Shown: positions 33,449-47,989 of the stretch, in pieces
How the letters are laid out: every line of letters begins with the position of its first letter
Numbering within the stretch: position 1 is the stretch's first letter
Source: Platanthera guangdongensis
Lineage: Eukaryota; Streptophyta; Magnoliopsida; Asparagales; Orchidaceae
Direction: 5' to 3'
Assembly: GCA_039583875.1 (NCBI GenBank)
Contig: CM077150.1
Location: 187,244,375 to 187,308,374, forward strand
DNA: 64,000 bases
The notes under the pieces: generated by a model
What the model saw: the letters and a program-made list of their open reading frames with translations, nothing else
Databases searched by the model: none
What the model was told of the DNA's origin: nothing
Made by a program: the position numbers and the translations under genes

Positions 33449-34704
33449 ATGGCAAGCGTTGCGCACTCCACGTTGTCTCTGAGAGCCATCCTTGAGAAGG
33501 ATAAGCTCAGTGGGACAAATTATATGGACTGGTATAGGAACCTGAGAATTGTTCTCAGGCAAGAGCGAAAGCTCTATGTCTTGGAAGAAGAAGCCCCCGA
33601 GGTGCCAACCGGGAATTCTTCCCGTGCTGAGAAAGATACTTATAAGAAGTATACTGACGATGCTTTAGATGTCGAGTGCCTTATGCTTGCCACCATGAAC
33701 TCTGAGCTTCAGAAGCAACATGAGAACATGGGTGCAAGGAGATTGACGAGCATCTCAAGAAAATGTTTCAAGGGCAGGCTCGTCAAGAGAGGTTCGACAT
33801 CACTAAAGCGTTGTTTCAGTGCAAGATGGGAGTTCGAGACTCAGTAGGGACTCACGTACTCAAGATGATTGGGTATATAGAGAACCTTGAAAGGCTGGGT
33901 TTCCCTCTTGGTCAAGAGTTGGCCACGGATCTGATCCTGCAATCGTTGCCGGACAGTTATGAGCAGTTTGTCTTGAACTACAACATGAATGAGATAGACA
34001 AGACACTGCCCGAACTCCTAGGCATGTTGAGAACTGCCGAAATCAATATGAAGAAGGCCAAGCCTGCCAGCCCCATACTGATGGTGCATAAGGGCAAGGG
34101 CAAAGCCAAGGGCTCCAAGAAGACGAAGGTAGGACCTAAGTCATATCTTGAGCCCAAGTCTTCAGCACTGATGAAAAAGAAGAGCACGGTGAAGGATGGG
34201 AAATGCCACCACTGTGGCAAGGCTGGTCATTGGCAGAGGAACTGTCCTTCGTATATTGAGGGTCTGCAGAAATTGAGGGGAGGTATGACTTCCGCTTCTA
34301 ATGTTTACGTTATAGAGATAAACCTTTCTACTCCTTCATCTTGGGTATTGGATACCGGATGTGGTTCTCACATTTGTACAAATGTGCAGGAACTGGGAAG
34401 GAGAAGATTGCTGAGTAAAAGGGAGGTGGACCTCCGCGTCGGCAATGGAGCAAGAGTTGCTGCTGTAGCCGTAGGAGTTTACCGTCTTTCTTTGCCCAGT
34501 GGGCTTGTAATAGAACTAGATAACTGTTATTTTGTTCCGGCGATAACTAGAAACATTATATCTATTTCATGTTTGGACATGATTGGATTTTCTTTTATAA
34601 TTAAGAACAATTATTGTTCTATATTTAAGAATGATGTTTGTTATGGTGTAGCCCAATTGTTTAATGGTCTTTATGTTTTGAACTTGGTACCATCTGATCT
34701 GTAA
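33449..34704 (+). pseudogene. Copia J gag and protease
   Basis: The ATG at 33449 opens gag (MASVAHSTLSLRAILEKDK). A frameshift near 33740 moves the frame, which then runs to a stop at 34702-34704. An intact zinc knuckle CHHCGKAGHWQRNC lies near 34205-34245, and the protease signature VLDTGCGSHIC near 34345-34375 keeps its D-T-G. The leader of nearly 1 kb between primer site and ATG has no open frame. One indel separates this from an open gag. Confidence 0.88.
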
Positions 34705-37395
34705 TGTAGAAAACAATAAAAGACTAAGAACAAATGATTCGAACCCTACTTTTCTCTGGCATTGTCGTTTGGGCCATATCAACGAGAAGCGCATATCCAA
34801 GCTCCATAGAGATGGACTTTTGGACTCATTTGATTATGAATCATTTGAGCGATGCGAATCTTGTTTGTTAGGCAAGATGACTAAAGGCTCCTTTCACTGG
34901 TTATACTGAGAGGGCTGAGGATCTCTTGGGTGTTGTACATAGTGATGTATGCGGACCCATGAGTTACCATGGCTAGAGGTGGGTATTTCTACTTTGTTAC
35001 GTTTACTGATGATTTCAGTAGATACGGATATGTGTATCTTATGAAGTACAAATCCGAGACCTTTGAAAAGTTCAAAGAGTTCAAAAATGAAGTAGAAAAC
35101 CAGTTGGGTAAAAGGGTTAAAGCACTCCGATCTGATCGAGGTGGCGAATACCTGAGTCATGAGTTCCGTGATCATCTGAAAGAGTGTGGTATTGTATCAC
35201 AGCTCACTCCACCTAGAACACCACAACATAATGGTGTGTCTGAGATGAGAAATCGTACTCTGTTAGACATGGTACGTTCGATGATGAGTCATGCAGACTT
35301 GCCTGTTTCCTTTTAGGGTTTTGCTTTAGAGACTGCTGCAATGACATTGAATCGCGCTCCAACGAAAACGGTTCTGAAGACACCATATGAGATATGGACT
35401 GGGAAGCGTCCTAGTATGTCGTTCATTAAAATTTGGGGCTGTGAGGCATACGTGAGACGTCAAATGCCTGACAAGCTGGAACCCAAATCGGATAAATGTT
35501 ATCTGGTGGGATATCCTAAGGAAACGAAAGGGTATTACTTTTACCTACCGTCCGAGGGCAAAGTGTTTGTCGCAAGGACTGGTGTCTTTTTGGAGAAAGA
35601 GTTCTTATCAAGAAAGACTGAAAAGGTAGAGCTTGAAGAAGTTCAAGAACCACATGTAGTGAATGAACCGGAATTGGATTCTGAGACAGGACTACAAGAT
35701 GTTGTAGCTAGAGAACCTGCTCAGGGAACACAAGTCCTACGTAGATCTAGTAGACCGAGGTTTGAGCCTGAGAGATATGGATTTCTCGTGTCTCAAACAG
35801 GTAATGTGTTGCTTCATGGATCATGATGATGAACCAGCAACCTACCAAGAGGCTATGAATGGACCGGACTCCGACAAATGGCTTGAGGCTATGAAATCCG
35901 AAATGGACTCCATGTATGCAAACCAAGTTTGGAACTTGGTGGAACCACCTGAAGGGGTACGACCCATAGGGTGCAAGTGGGTCTTCAAGAAGAAGACCGA
36001 CATGGATGGGAATGTACAGACATTCAAAGGGCGACTGTGGGTAAAGGTTTCAAGCAAATTCATGGTATTGACTATGATGAGACCTTTTCCCCTGTTGCCA
36101 TGGTAAAGTCCATAAGGATATTGCTTACTATTGCTGCGTATTATGACTACGAGATCTGGCAGATGGATGTCAAAATGGCTTTACTTAATGGAAACCTCCT
36201 TGAGGAAGTGTATATGACACAACCCGAGGGTTTTGTATCCCCAGATGAAGCCACTAAAATATGCAAGCTGAATAAGTCCATTTATGGACTGAAACAGGCC
36301 TCTCGAAGTTGGAATCTTCGTTTTGATGAGAAAATCAAAGAGTTTGGTTTCATCAAGAATGAAGATGAGCCTTGTGTTTACAAGCGAATCAGTGGGAGCA
36401 TTGTTGTCTTCCTGATATTGTATGTAGATGACATACTGTTGATTGAGAATGACATTCCTACCCTAAAAGTTGTTAAGAACAACCTAGGGAACTGCTTTTC
36501 AATGAAGGACTTGGGTGAAGCGACTTATATACTCGGTATTAAGATCTATAGAGATAGATCGAAGAAGTTGCTAGGTTTGACCCAGAGTACGTATATCGAA
36601 AAGGTGTTGAAGCGGTTCAACATGCTTGAGTCCAAGAAAGGATTTTTGCCCATGTCTCATGGTGTGAATCTCTCTAAGGACCAGTGCCCAAAGTCTTGTG
36701 AAGACAAGGACCGCATGAAGTTGATTCCATATGCTTCGGCAATTGGATCAATCATGTACGCGATGTTATGTACTCGACCCGATGTCTCCTTTGCTTTGAG
36801 CATGACTAGCAGGTATCAGTCAGATCCCGGTGAGTGTCACTGGATTGCAGTCAAGAATGTCCTGAAGTACTTGAGAAGGACTAAGGACGTGTTCTTGGTG
36901 TATGGTGGAGAGGAAGAGCTCGTTGTAAGTGGTTACACGGATGCTAGCTTCCAAACTGATAGAGACGACTCCAAGTCTCAGTCAGGTTTTGTGTTTTGCC
37001 TGAATGGAGGAGCTGTAAGCTGGAAGAGTTCCAAGAAAGAGACAGTTGCTGATTCTACAACAGATGCCGAGTATATCGCAGCAGCTAATGCAGCGAAGGA
37101 GGCTGTATGGATTAGGAAATTCATCGGCGAGCTTGATGTAGTTCCTAGCATTGTTGGTCCCGTAGTTCTCTACTGTGATAACAATGGTGCAATTGCACAA
37201 TCTAAGGAACCTAGATCCCATCAGCGCTCCAAGCACATACTCCGGCGGTTTCATCTTATTCGTGAGATTGTCGAACGAGGAGATGTAAACATTTGCAGAG
37301 TGCCGACTGAGGAAAATATTGCGGATCCGCTGACAAAGCCTCTCGCGCAGAGAAAGCATGATGGTCATACTAGATCGATGGGTAACGATACCTAA
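34705..37395 (+). pseudogene. Copia J pol (integrase, reverse transcriptase, RNase H)
   Basis: GAG-pre-integrase (WHCRLGHINEKR near 34760) is followed by frameshifts near 34885 and 34965. Integrase has HSDVCGP near 34940, DDFSRYGYVY near 35010 and RSDRGGEYL near 35130, with a TAG at 35314-35316 where TGG is expected. The frame is kept to about 35826. Reverse transcriptase begins near 35850, shifts once near 36040, and has QMDVKMALLNG near 36160 and YVDDILLIENDI near 36420, a Glu for the usual Gly. RNase H has YTDASFQTDRDDSKSQSG near 36935 and ends at 37393-37395. Reverse transcriptase and RNase H from 35971 are open for 474 codons. Confidence 0.92.
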
Positions 37396-38378
37396 ATGAT
37401 CAACTCTAGCGAGAATCTTGTGGGTTGCATGTAATCTTGTATTTTATTGGCAGTTTGTTCATATGATGAACTGTGTACCTAGTTTTTCTTTTATAATTAA
37501 TGACAAATTCTTTTATTATGAGTTTTTCTATATATGATAGTTAAATGTTAACATAATAGATACCCTTAGAATGTTCGCTTCCATAGGACATCAAGTACGT
37601 GACTTGAATGTGAGAGCCTATGATTTATTTGAAGCTTCATTCTTAAAGGTCACTGGTCAAGTATCATCATAGAAGCTAATGGTGATGATGATACATGAAG
37701 GCTAGCACGTGCGTTGACTGATGACTGGTTCTCACAGGTCATGATATTGTGATATCAAGTCATCACGTGGGTACTTGTTAGTGAACAAGTTGTACTGGAC
37801 AGACCCAACCTGAGACTACTCTGTGGATTGTCATCCAATCGTGTCACGAGTAGGTCTCAATTGACAATGGTGTTGTGGTCCTTTGACCTGAAGTCACAGC
37901 ATTCATCAAGTGAGGAAGAGCGTGCTTTGATGCCATCTAAAGTCTTCCTTGAGAAAGGTTGATGATAAGGGTGGTTGTTGGGCATGTTACGAATCATTTG
38001 GGTGTTTGTGTGTGAGCAGATATGGGATTTGTCCTCCTATATGACAGGATTTGCATCCATGGGCCCCTTGATGGAACTGGACTGAGAAATGCATGGCCAT
38101 GCTTGGTTGAGTCAATATGTGATATTGGACTCACCATTCTCTGGAAGTCCGTCCTGGATCAAGAAACTTGGATTGAGCTATTACGAGGGTGACACGGTCC
38201 ATACCTCTAGTTCTTTCCGGATGTAAGGGACAAAGGGACAAAGACAACGCTGATACATTGGTCGTAAAGGCTTATGAGTTATAAACTCATATTGCTTAGG
38301 GAGCAATGATGCATTGATAGATGCCGCTCATTGTTTATGAGGTTTTTGGTTTGATACTTTCGAGATCAAGTGGGAGTC
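37396..38378 (+). other. Untranslated interior of Copia J before the polypurine tract
   Basis: About 980 bp between the RNase H stop and the 3' LTR without an open frame. It ends in the purine-rich CAAGTGGGAGTC directly before the LTR. The length is greater than is usual for Copia. Confidence 0.6.
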
Positions 38379-39542
38379 TGTTGGAGTTACCATTGTGATC
38401 TGGAAGTGATCAAGCATGTAATCTCACTGCCAACGCGATATGAGCTGCAGGGTCGCACATAAGAGATGTGGAGAAGTTGGATGACTAACTGTGTTGGTAA
38501 AGGTTACCAATCACCGACCTGAATAGGGGTTTTGGGCAAAGTGTTGCCTTATAGGATCATCGGGTTGGGCAAATGTTGCCTTGAAGGGCTGGTTGGGATT
38601 GTCGTCCGAGGGTCGATGACATTAGTCGAGAATCATCTTCTGATTCCCGCCGATCGGCGAGAATCGTCTCTCTGATTCTCGCCGATCGACGAGAATCGTC
38701 GAGAATCAATTGTTGATTCTCGACGATCGACTACTTCGACAATTGTCGTCGACCGCGGCTCGACGATCGTCGAGTATCGTTGTGTATCGTCGAGCGCGGC
38801 TCGATGATCGGCGAGAATCGTCGAGTATTGTACTCTGATTCTCGCCGATCCTGTATGATACTCGTCGACTGATTCTCGCCGAACCTGCTCAGTGATTCTC
38901 GCCGATTGTCGCCGATTCTCACCGATTGATACTCGCCGATTCTGAACCCTATTTTCGGGTGGTCTGCGGATAGCGATTTTCCTGGGTTTATTTATACCTT
39001 GGTATAAATAGGACTCTTAGGGTTTATCGGGACATAAGGTTTTGGGCTCGCGATTTTCTCCTGTATCAGATCGAAACCCGACGGAAGCCGTTCCGCCTTT
39101 CGCTCCGCCGATCCCAATCCCCGCCGCCGACGGAAGAGTTCCACCGCCGCCGTGTTTGCTCCGTCGACCGCCTCTTCTCCAGCGACTGTCGCTGGTGCTG
39201 CTCTTCCTGGCGCGGACCTAGCAGTCCGTGGAATAGCCGAGGTGCGGTCTTCTCCTTCCGATCTTCCGTGCGACGGAAAGCTCGGCGTTCTCCCGCTCGT
39301 GTGGACTTCTGCAGAAACGTGGACACTATTCCACGTAGAACTCGCCACTAGCAAGCAGATAAAGTTTGGAGCATCTCCGTTGAGTTGTGACTCAACGCCA
39401 CCGAGGTAATTTTGCCTAGTCTTGCTAACTTCTTGATTCAACTGTTCATGGGCCCGATCCACATCTCTTTGGGTTTTTCTTGATGTTTTACTTTTCCGCT
39501 GCGTGCACAAGCGTTGTGCCAACCCTATAGAGAAACCCAACA
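38379..39542 (+). repeat. 3' LTR of Copia J
   Basis: 1164 bp, about 98.7% identical to the 5' LTR by eye. It ends at AACCCAACA directly before the TGAAC duplication. Confidence 0.93.
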
Positions 39543-39547
39543 TGAAC

Positions 39548-41089
39548 TACATCTGATGTTTTGTTTAAACTTTCCACCACAAATTTAAATTGTGATTATA
39601 TTTGTCTCCAACAATCTCAGGTTTTGTGGCAGATTTTGTATAACGCAAATGAGAGACACTAATGAGTTGTTTTATATTTACGTGCATTAAGGAACATGCT
39701 TCCTTGATCTTATATCAAAATTGAAAGACATGCTTGAAGCTACCACCAAAACATGATACTTCGAGCAGAAACTTAGGAACAACTAACCGCTATCCCAACA
39801 TAAAAGAAAATCGAACTTTCACACACAAAACTAAAACTCTAGAAGCTCCTCCATGAACCTTCCTAAACAATAAAAGCATAATCAAACGCCCATATCCAAA
39901 GAACAAAACAACAAGTGAAGCCCAAAAAAAATAGGTGCGTTAGCACAGTGATATCGAAATAGAATGCCGAATATCAAATTTCACAATTTCCATGTACACA
40001 ATCTAGGCCCAAAACACAACCATACTAACAACTAGGAAACCAATACAATGCCTGAAAAAGCAGTTGCTTAAGTAGGGTTTCCGAAAGAAACCAACAGAGA
40101 AAGCCACACTTCTCCGTTAAAACCCTTCCATGATTGAGGAGTCTTTAATTGGAAATAACACGAAATGGAAAGAACCAAGTTGACTCACTCTGCACGTTCC
40201 CCTGGAGTCGTGGATGCGGCGATTGCCAATAATAGAAACCGCGATCGCAATCAGGAACCCCCAATTGACACGGGGCGAAGTGCGGAGGCGGAGCCCCAAA
40301 ATGGTTTCAGATCTTTATCGAACTCTAAATTGCAAAAGCTTTTTCCAATATTACAGCTTTCCGTTGTTTCGATTACAAGCTATTTGATTATTTCTACTAT
40401 AGGATGGAAAATAAGACCTGCAACATAAAACACCCCCCCAAAAAGTCTTAGCAGTAATAGGATATGAGTGTTTTCTTCGTTTTAAAATGAGATATGAATT
40501 CGCTTAGTTGCAGTTTATGTTATCCATTCACTTGCTATGTTCCCCAACAATTATTTTCATAATGTCTCCATTTTATAGTCCTCATGTATATTTCATGATT
40601 GTTGATGCCATATAATTGTTGCACGTTGTTTATGCAAGTGTTCATGTCATGATCAACTTAACTATTGCTTGGCTCCATTTGGTACGGTGTTGGCCGTTTT
40701 AAACGCACGAGTTATAACGTCATTTGTTAGGAATCACCGAACAAATAAGATCCATTTGCACATACAACATCCATGTTCTCAGTTTCCGTTCAGTTTTATA
40801 GGACGCGTTTACGCTAATCTTATAAGTATTCGGTGAATTCAAGGGTTCAAATTTAGGTGGCACGTTGGCGATAAAAACTATATTCAAGACAGAACTTTAT
40901 TAACGCCGCTAAATGAGTATGTGAATATATTGAACAACATTACTCTTCTACAATTTTCATGCGTTCCTATATGCAATATTGCTACTATCTGGGAGTCGAA
41001 CGTCATTTAAACTCCTATAAATTGTTTTTCAGCTATTACTCTTAAACAATCAGAACCCATTATAAACAATTGGAAGAAACAGGAAGTCA
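39548..41089. other. Intergenic DNA right of Copia J
   Basis: No gene is recognised. A GC-richer patch at 40180-40300 contains short frames on both strands without a known domain. The rest is AT-rich. Confidence 0.4.
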
Positions 41090-41610
41090 AGAATTACTTC
41101 AAAATTTACTGACTCCAGGTATTATCTGCCCAATTTTATAAACATTTTTAAACACAATACAAAATAATGTGTGATAGCAATACATTAATGAAATATGCGT
41201 ACAACTACCAGATACTCGCACACGCTTACTGCACCGCGATTGTACCCACGTACAACGAAGTAATACGACTGAACAACAACGTGCTGAAGAAAATGAACGA
41301 AAACACGCACAACGCAGTGTCATGAAGCGCAAGAAAGAACATCGCCCAACAATGTGACAATGCATTCAAACTTATGAAAATAATGCGCTTTCAACGCCGA
41401 CAACAACCCCAACAATTGCGAGCCAAGAGCTGCTTCAAAATCTACTAACTACAGGTATTATCTGCCCAATTTTATAAACAATTTTTAGGCCAAAAAAGAA
41501 AATAATATATTTCATGCAATACATTGACGAAATATGTGTACAACTACCAGATAGTCGCACCCGCTTACTGCAGCGTGATTCTACCACGTACAACGAAATA
41601 ATACAAAATT
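41090..41610. repeat. Direct repeat pair of about 165 bp
   Basis: The copy at about 41092-41255 (ACAGGTATTATCTGCCCAAT type core, then ACAACTACCAGATA and CGCTTACTGCA) recurs at about 41431-41605. The spacer holds an Arg/Glu/Lys-rich coding-like stretch near 41265-41345 on the plus strand, which may be a relic of a transposon protein. I cannot assign it. Confidence 0.6.
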
Positions 41611-41875
41611 ATATGTCATTAAATCGTAACATCATTGTAATATTGTCATTTTTGATGGTTTGTAAAATTCTCACCGTATTGTGAGATTTTCGGCAAAAAT
41701 TGATATTAACTGTTTTGAAATGTTTTGTCTGTTTTTCTCAAGTCTTTGAAATGTTTAATCAATTTTAATAAATATTTTTTGGTTTTGCACCAAAATCCAT
41801 AGGATGCCCTAACTTAAAGATAATTTTGATCTACTATTTTAATTTGGATCCCTACTTCATTTCAAACGCATGCAG

Positions 41876-42365
41876 ATGGCAAACCAAAATCAATCTGAGG
41901 CGGCGGCGGCGTCATTGCAAAACGGGGGTGTTCCAGTCCAACGTAAGAGCTTCATACTATACGAAGACTAATTTCATGCATTTTACATAATCTAAAAATG
42001 TATTGCATGTTAAATACTGTCGTTTGTTTTCAGCTCTGCCAGCCTCAAAAGATAAAAATTGCAATATCACTGCTACCACCGACAACGATTATGAATACTA
42101 CGATGAAGTTTGCAGAGAGGGTACAGCCAGATGGTCTGATGGTCCGCATGTTAGGGTTGAAGGTTTTAGGCTAATTATCCCAGCAGTGCCAAAGGGGTTG
42201 GATGCTAGAGAAGAGTGGAATTTTGTTATCGATATGATAAGAAGGTAACACATAACGAGAAATATATGTTATGGTTTAAATATTATTTGTAACACATTTC
42301 AAAATAGTTAACTAATGATTTATCTTTAAATCTTTGATTGAAACAGAGTCTCTCGAGACCACTGA
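41876..42365 (+). CDS. Candidate three-exon small protein, unknown family
   Basis: Exons 41876-41942, 42034-42244 and 42347-42365 join in frame through good splice signals (AC|GTAAG, TTTTCAG|CT, AG|GTAACA, AAACAG|AG). The product would be 98 residues: a Gln/Ala-rich start, an acidic tyrosine-rich stretch (DNDYEYYDEV), then a conserved-looking GFRLIIPAVPKGLDAREEWN segment. I do not recognise the family, and no signal peptide or membrane segment is seen. If the second intron is not spliced the protein stops at 42246-42248, almost the same length. It lies about 0.65 kb upstream of a Helitron 3' end, so it may be a captured gene fragment. Confidence 0.4.
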
Positions 42366-42695
42366 ATGAAATCTACTGCTGCATAAGGAGCTGCTAATAT
42401 TTTGAAATGGGTTTAACTGCGAGATTCTGACGGGTTTTTGGGGCACATGAAATTATTCATTTTGAAATGATCTTCTGATATTTTGGTTATGGATTTCTAA
42501 TCAATGCTGCGAAATGTGTTGTATTTTGAGATATTTTGCATTGCAAGTATGAATTTGGTTCTGAGCTTTTTTCATTGCAAGTGCAAGTATGAATTTTGCA
42601 TGTTACAATCATATTTATTTGTAGTTACTTCTTAAAATTAATGTTCTTTATCAAAGATCTATGATTGTCAGGTTGAAGTGTTGCGTATAGAAAAG
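42366..42695. other. AT-rich spacer
   Basis: No feature is seen beyond a duplicated TTGCAAGT-GTATGAATTTTG phrase near 42540-42600. Confidence 0.4.
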
Positions 42696-42699
42696 GACA

Positions 42700-43930
<1,231 letters not shown>

Positions 43931-44342
43931 CCATACAAAGTAACTGTCCGTAGGTGAAATCGAAAATAATTCAAAGCAGCAGCAAATAAGTAACAAAAAT
44001 GTGCAAAAAATTTCTGAAAATGATGAAAAAAAGGGGGCTTAATGCCAAAATATTCATTTTAAAAATTTTAAAAAATTAACACATTCTTTTCAATGTAGAT
44101 TTATTACAAAGGTAAAATTGAAATATTATAATAAAATTTGACATATTTGATCACTTATCATATATATTTCTAAAGTGCAAGGTCATACTTTTCAATGTAG
44201 AGTCATGGTAAAATTGAATATCATAAAATAATTAGCCTGATTTTATTATTTTCCATCCACATTTCTAATGACTAGGGTATTTCGAAAAATAGAGAGGTGC
44301 AACCTGTAACTATGCAAACTTCATGAGAGGTTTCTGTAAGTA

Positions 44343-44381
<39 letters not shown>

Positions 44382-46560
44382 ATATATATATATATATAAT
44401 TATAAATAGTGTTATCTCTTCGGGCTACTCCTAGTTTTAGCCCCAAAGTATATCCATGCGTATGCGCACCACCCGGAGGTGCGCGTGCACCGACGCCTGT
44501 AGGATCATGAGATCCAACGGTGCAGATTAGTATTCGCACCGTATTGTGGGAGTATGATAAAGCAGTATTTCAGGAGTATTTAAAAAGTATTGCGGGAGAT
44601 ATATCTCGACCGTTGATGGTGATATCACACGGTTGGATCTGATCAGGCACCTCCCATAATAAATGCGTATAGGTATCAAAAAGGGACTCAGTTCTAATCA
44701 TGTTAATCTTGAATACAGTTTGACTCTACGGGTCGTCGCATTGATTCAGTGTAACATATTTTAAATTAGTTTTCTTTATAGATATTACGGCTGAGTATTT
44801 TTTTATGTTTTAGGATGAATTATTTTCTGTATAAATAAAAAAAATTGCGGCTGAGAATATTATATACCTTTCGCTCAAGTCATGTCCCAACACTTTCGCC
44901 AGAGTTATGATGCCCATGATGAGATAAACTGATAAATAATATCCCTAGTCCAATTTGGCTTACCGAAATGATGTGCCCGATCTAGATCACAAGATCTTAG
45001 AAAACGTCAAACCGTCCAGAATTTAGGCTTTCCCCGTTTAGGGGACTTATTTATACCGATTTAAAATTAATAAGGTTGTAATCATTTGATCTGTGAAAAT
45101 ATGTCCTCTTAAATGGAGCCTTAATCATGCTGTGGGACTAGCTCTTCCATTTGGATTATATACAAGATTTACACTGTTGATCTGAACTTTGAATAGGAAG
45201 AAGACTGGTTTCATGGTCCTACCCTATTCAATTGGGGTTTTAACAGAGACGCAGTGATAAAAATATTTTTAGTTAAACAATATAATAATAACATTTATAT
45301 TAAAGTATGGGGATCATCAAGAAACCGTCGCGCACGCGATCCCCCGTGCACGGATCCAACTTTACTCGCCTTTCGAGTAACCACCGTCGCCGGCGCCGGG
45401 CGCCTCACGCTTCACCGCCGACCATTTCTTAAGTAACCACTCACTAACCATCATGATTAGTGGGGAGAGATATTAATTAAATATTTTACTTGCAAACAGC
45501 AAACAAATAAGCAAAATATATTCTCAAAACGATACCAAAAATAATAATATTGATGGTTACAGTGTGCGAATAGCCCCATAATTACGGTAATCATCTCCTG
45601 TAGCCTATAATAGGAGCATCGGGATTCCTCATTTCTCACATTTTCGCTCCCCTGCTTTATTCTTTCTCAGGCCAGAGCTCTGCCGGATTACTCATACGAG
45701 CCACCTTCAAGCCATCTTCAAGCCTCCTTCGAGCCACCTGCAAGTCATCACCTCTCCACTGAAATCTGCCAAAGTCCACAAACAAGCGACGAGAAGGAAG
45801 TTCTTACAGCACCAGGTGCACTTTCATGCGCTTCGCCAAAGCAACAAAACTCACGCGGAGCAGCTTGTTGCCCGTCGTGAGCCTAAGTCTCTATCTCTCT
45901 CACATCCCCAAAGTGTTACGAGAAGTTGTCTATCACCCTCGATTCTCCAAGAAACCTGGAACAGCAAACAAATAGTGGAATTTGACCGGTACAGACTCGG
46001 TCGCGTGATTTTTACCCATTTGAGGTTTTAATTTCCACGTCAAAACATTGTGTGTATAATCTCTCTCTAATTGGCCGTGGGCACGCTCTACCGCTCCATG
46101 AGCTAAGACGGTCCGAATTATTCCGGGCCGACCGAACGCCGAGTTTGGCCGCAACAACAACAGTCCTTTTAAAACTTACGGGGCTCAAATGTCATTTCTT
46201 CACAATATTTGTGTATTATTTGTACTCTTCCCTAAAGCAAATGATGCATCAAATGTTATTTCAACTCCAATATTTTTCGAGCAATTTGCGGTTTTGGGGG
46301 AGGTTGCGAGGTTAGCTTCAAATGTAGATAATTAAATATGCTGTTTGTTTACACACATTAATATTTTAATAATTCAAATCAGCATAGAATTTCATTGAAA
46401 ATTAAAAGATAAATTCAATTTCGAATAAAATATCGTATTAATACTAAAATGATTCAATACTTTAATATTAAAATGTTTTCTCTACCACTATTAAAATGTT
46501 TTCTCTACCACTGCCCACTGGTATGGGAAATTGCCCATAGTTTAAGGGTCGCTAGGTTCC
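43931..46560. other. Intergenic DNA without recognised gene
   Basis: AT-rich with another TA tract at about 44347-44398. Near 44480-44650 are two phrases, GATCCAACGGTGCAGAT and CACACGGTTGGATCTGAT, partly inverse to each other. A GC-richer patch lies at 45320-45420. A possible promoter-leader stretch at 45600-46030 has no recognisable product. Confidence 0.4.
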
Positions 46561-47989
46561 CCTGGTATAGAGAATCGGACCCCTTAGCTTCACAGTAAGT
46601 CAAGTGCACAAACAGTCAAAAGAGATCGAATAACAATGACAACCAAGACGTTTTAACATGACAAACACAAAAAAGGTGAAAAATCATGTAGTTGGATATG
46701 TGCTGGACCGAAATCCACTCAAAAATTTGAGATTCTCGAAGGGTGACAGACCACCTCTCCGTTTACAGACCTTGAAGGCAAAGTAAGGAGGAAATGACGA
46801 ACTCGAATGAGCTGGGTTGTCCACGAGAGCGTTCTCATATCCTTCTCCTATGCATGCCTAAACGTTCCCACAAGCATTGAGAGCGAACAGACTTGAGAGC
46901 GAGCAAATGGAATTTGGAGCGAAGGAACAATCAAAGTCTCATATCGTCACTGAAAAACCTCAGAGCTCTCTCTAGTATATCTGGTTGCTTCCGCCCAAAT
47001 AATGGCATGGGGGCCTTTTTAAATCTTTCTTAAGAGACGTGTTGGTAATTGCGGTAAGATGCATTTTGAGTTGACGAATGTCGACGTCGCTCCATTCCAG
47101 TCACCTTTATTAAAAAATTTCTGGAAATAAGAAACATACCACTTGGGCGGTGCAGGTAGCTCGGGTAAGTTGTCCGACAACGTTGGCGACTGGAAGCGAC
47201 GGGAGCGCACGCACGTGCATGGGCTATCTGCACGCGGGCTATGCACGATGCCCATGCGTGTTGGTGTGTGTGTTCTTGGTTTTGTCCCCGCTTTCAGGGT
47301 GATTCTGAACCCTTCAAGCGGGCGCATCACACACACACATTGTTCACTCGCCCGGGTTAGTTTGCTTGAGTGTTTCGCCCGAAGTACTCCTAGTTTGAAT
47401 TGGGAATCTTCACGGGTACCTTCATCAAATACCCCCAAAATTTTTGCGGGTCATGATCCGCGAAGCGATAAGTCCGAAAATTTTAGATATAACCATGATG
47501 TTCTTGGGTTGTGGACCTCAAATTATTTCAGCTTGTGCACGTTAAAAATTACTTTCTATTTGCTTTAAGAGTTGTTTTTTTTCATTAAACTGAAAAGCGT
47601 GTATTGATCCACTGTGGCCACTCGTGTCGATCTTGCAAGTTGAAGATTTCATAGTGGGCGTTAGACAATGATTTTTTTGGTTTTTTGCTTGCATATAGTT
47701 TTTTTGTCATGTGGACCTTGCAACACTTTGCAAGGACATTCTCCTGCTTTAAACTTTCTGCACTGTGATGGTTCGGAAGTGCTTTGCTTTCAACATTCCT
47801 TTTCGTGTGAATGCACGAGCAAGACAAAGTGTATTAGTTTTAGTGGTTGTTGTTGGGCATTTGTTTTTGGGGCAAATGCATAAACATGACATGGAAGAAT
47901 GTTTTGCCCCTTACCTTAGCGACGCGGAAGGACCAGCCGGCCCGTTCCTACTATAATCCTTATGTGGATTTAGGGCTCGCTTTCATCTT
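46561..47989. other. Intergenic or decayed repeat DNA
   Basis: Contains a patch near 47205-47255 with recurring GCACG/CGTGC words (ACGCACGTGCATGGGC, GCACGATGCCCATGCGTG), resembling the palindromic clusters of the LTRs, but no LTR boundary is found. No coding region is convincing. Confidence 0.35.

Larger units (their letters stand above)
31302..39542 (+). mobile_element. Copia element J, structurally complete
   Basis: LTRs 31302-32466 and 38379-39542, TG...CA ends, perfect target duplication TGAAC (31297-31301, 39543-39547), tRNA-Met primer site and polypurine tract. By eye the LTRs differ at about 15 of 1165 sites, so insertion is fairly recent. Gag and pol are recognisable but carry about five frameshifts and one or more stops. 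The polyprotein resembles the TNT 1-94 type of Copia; the finer lineage is not assigned. Confidence 0.93.

Noticed and set aside
45254..46315. Possible short genes between 45.2 and 46.3 kb
   Set aside because: Frames are short, have no recognisable domains or splice structure, and overlap on both strands.
47019..47568. Overlapping frames of 139-141 codons on both strands
   Set aside because: They cover the same GC-richer patch in opposite directions with no family resemblance.
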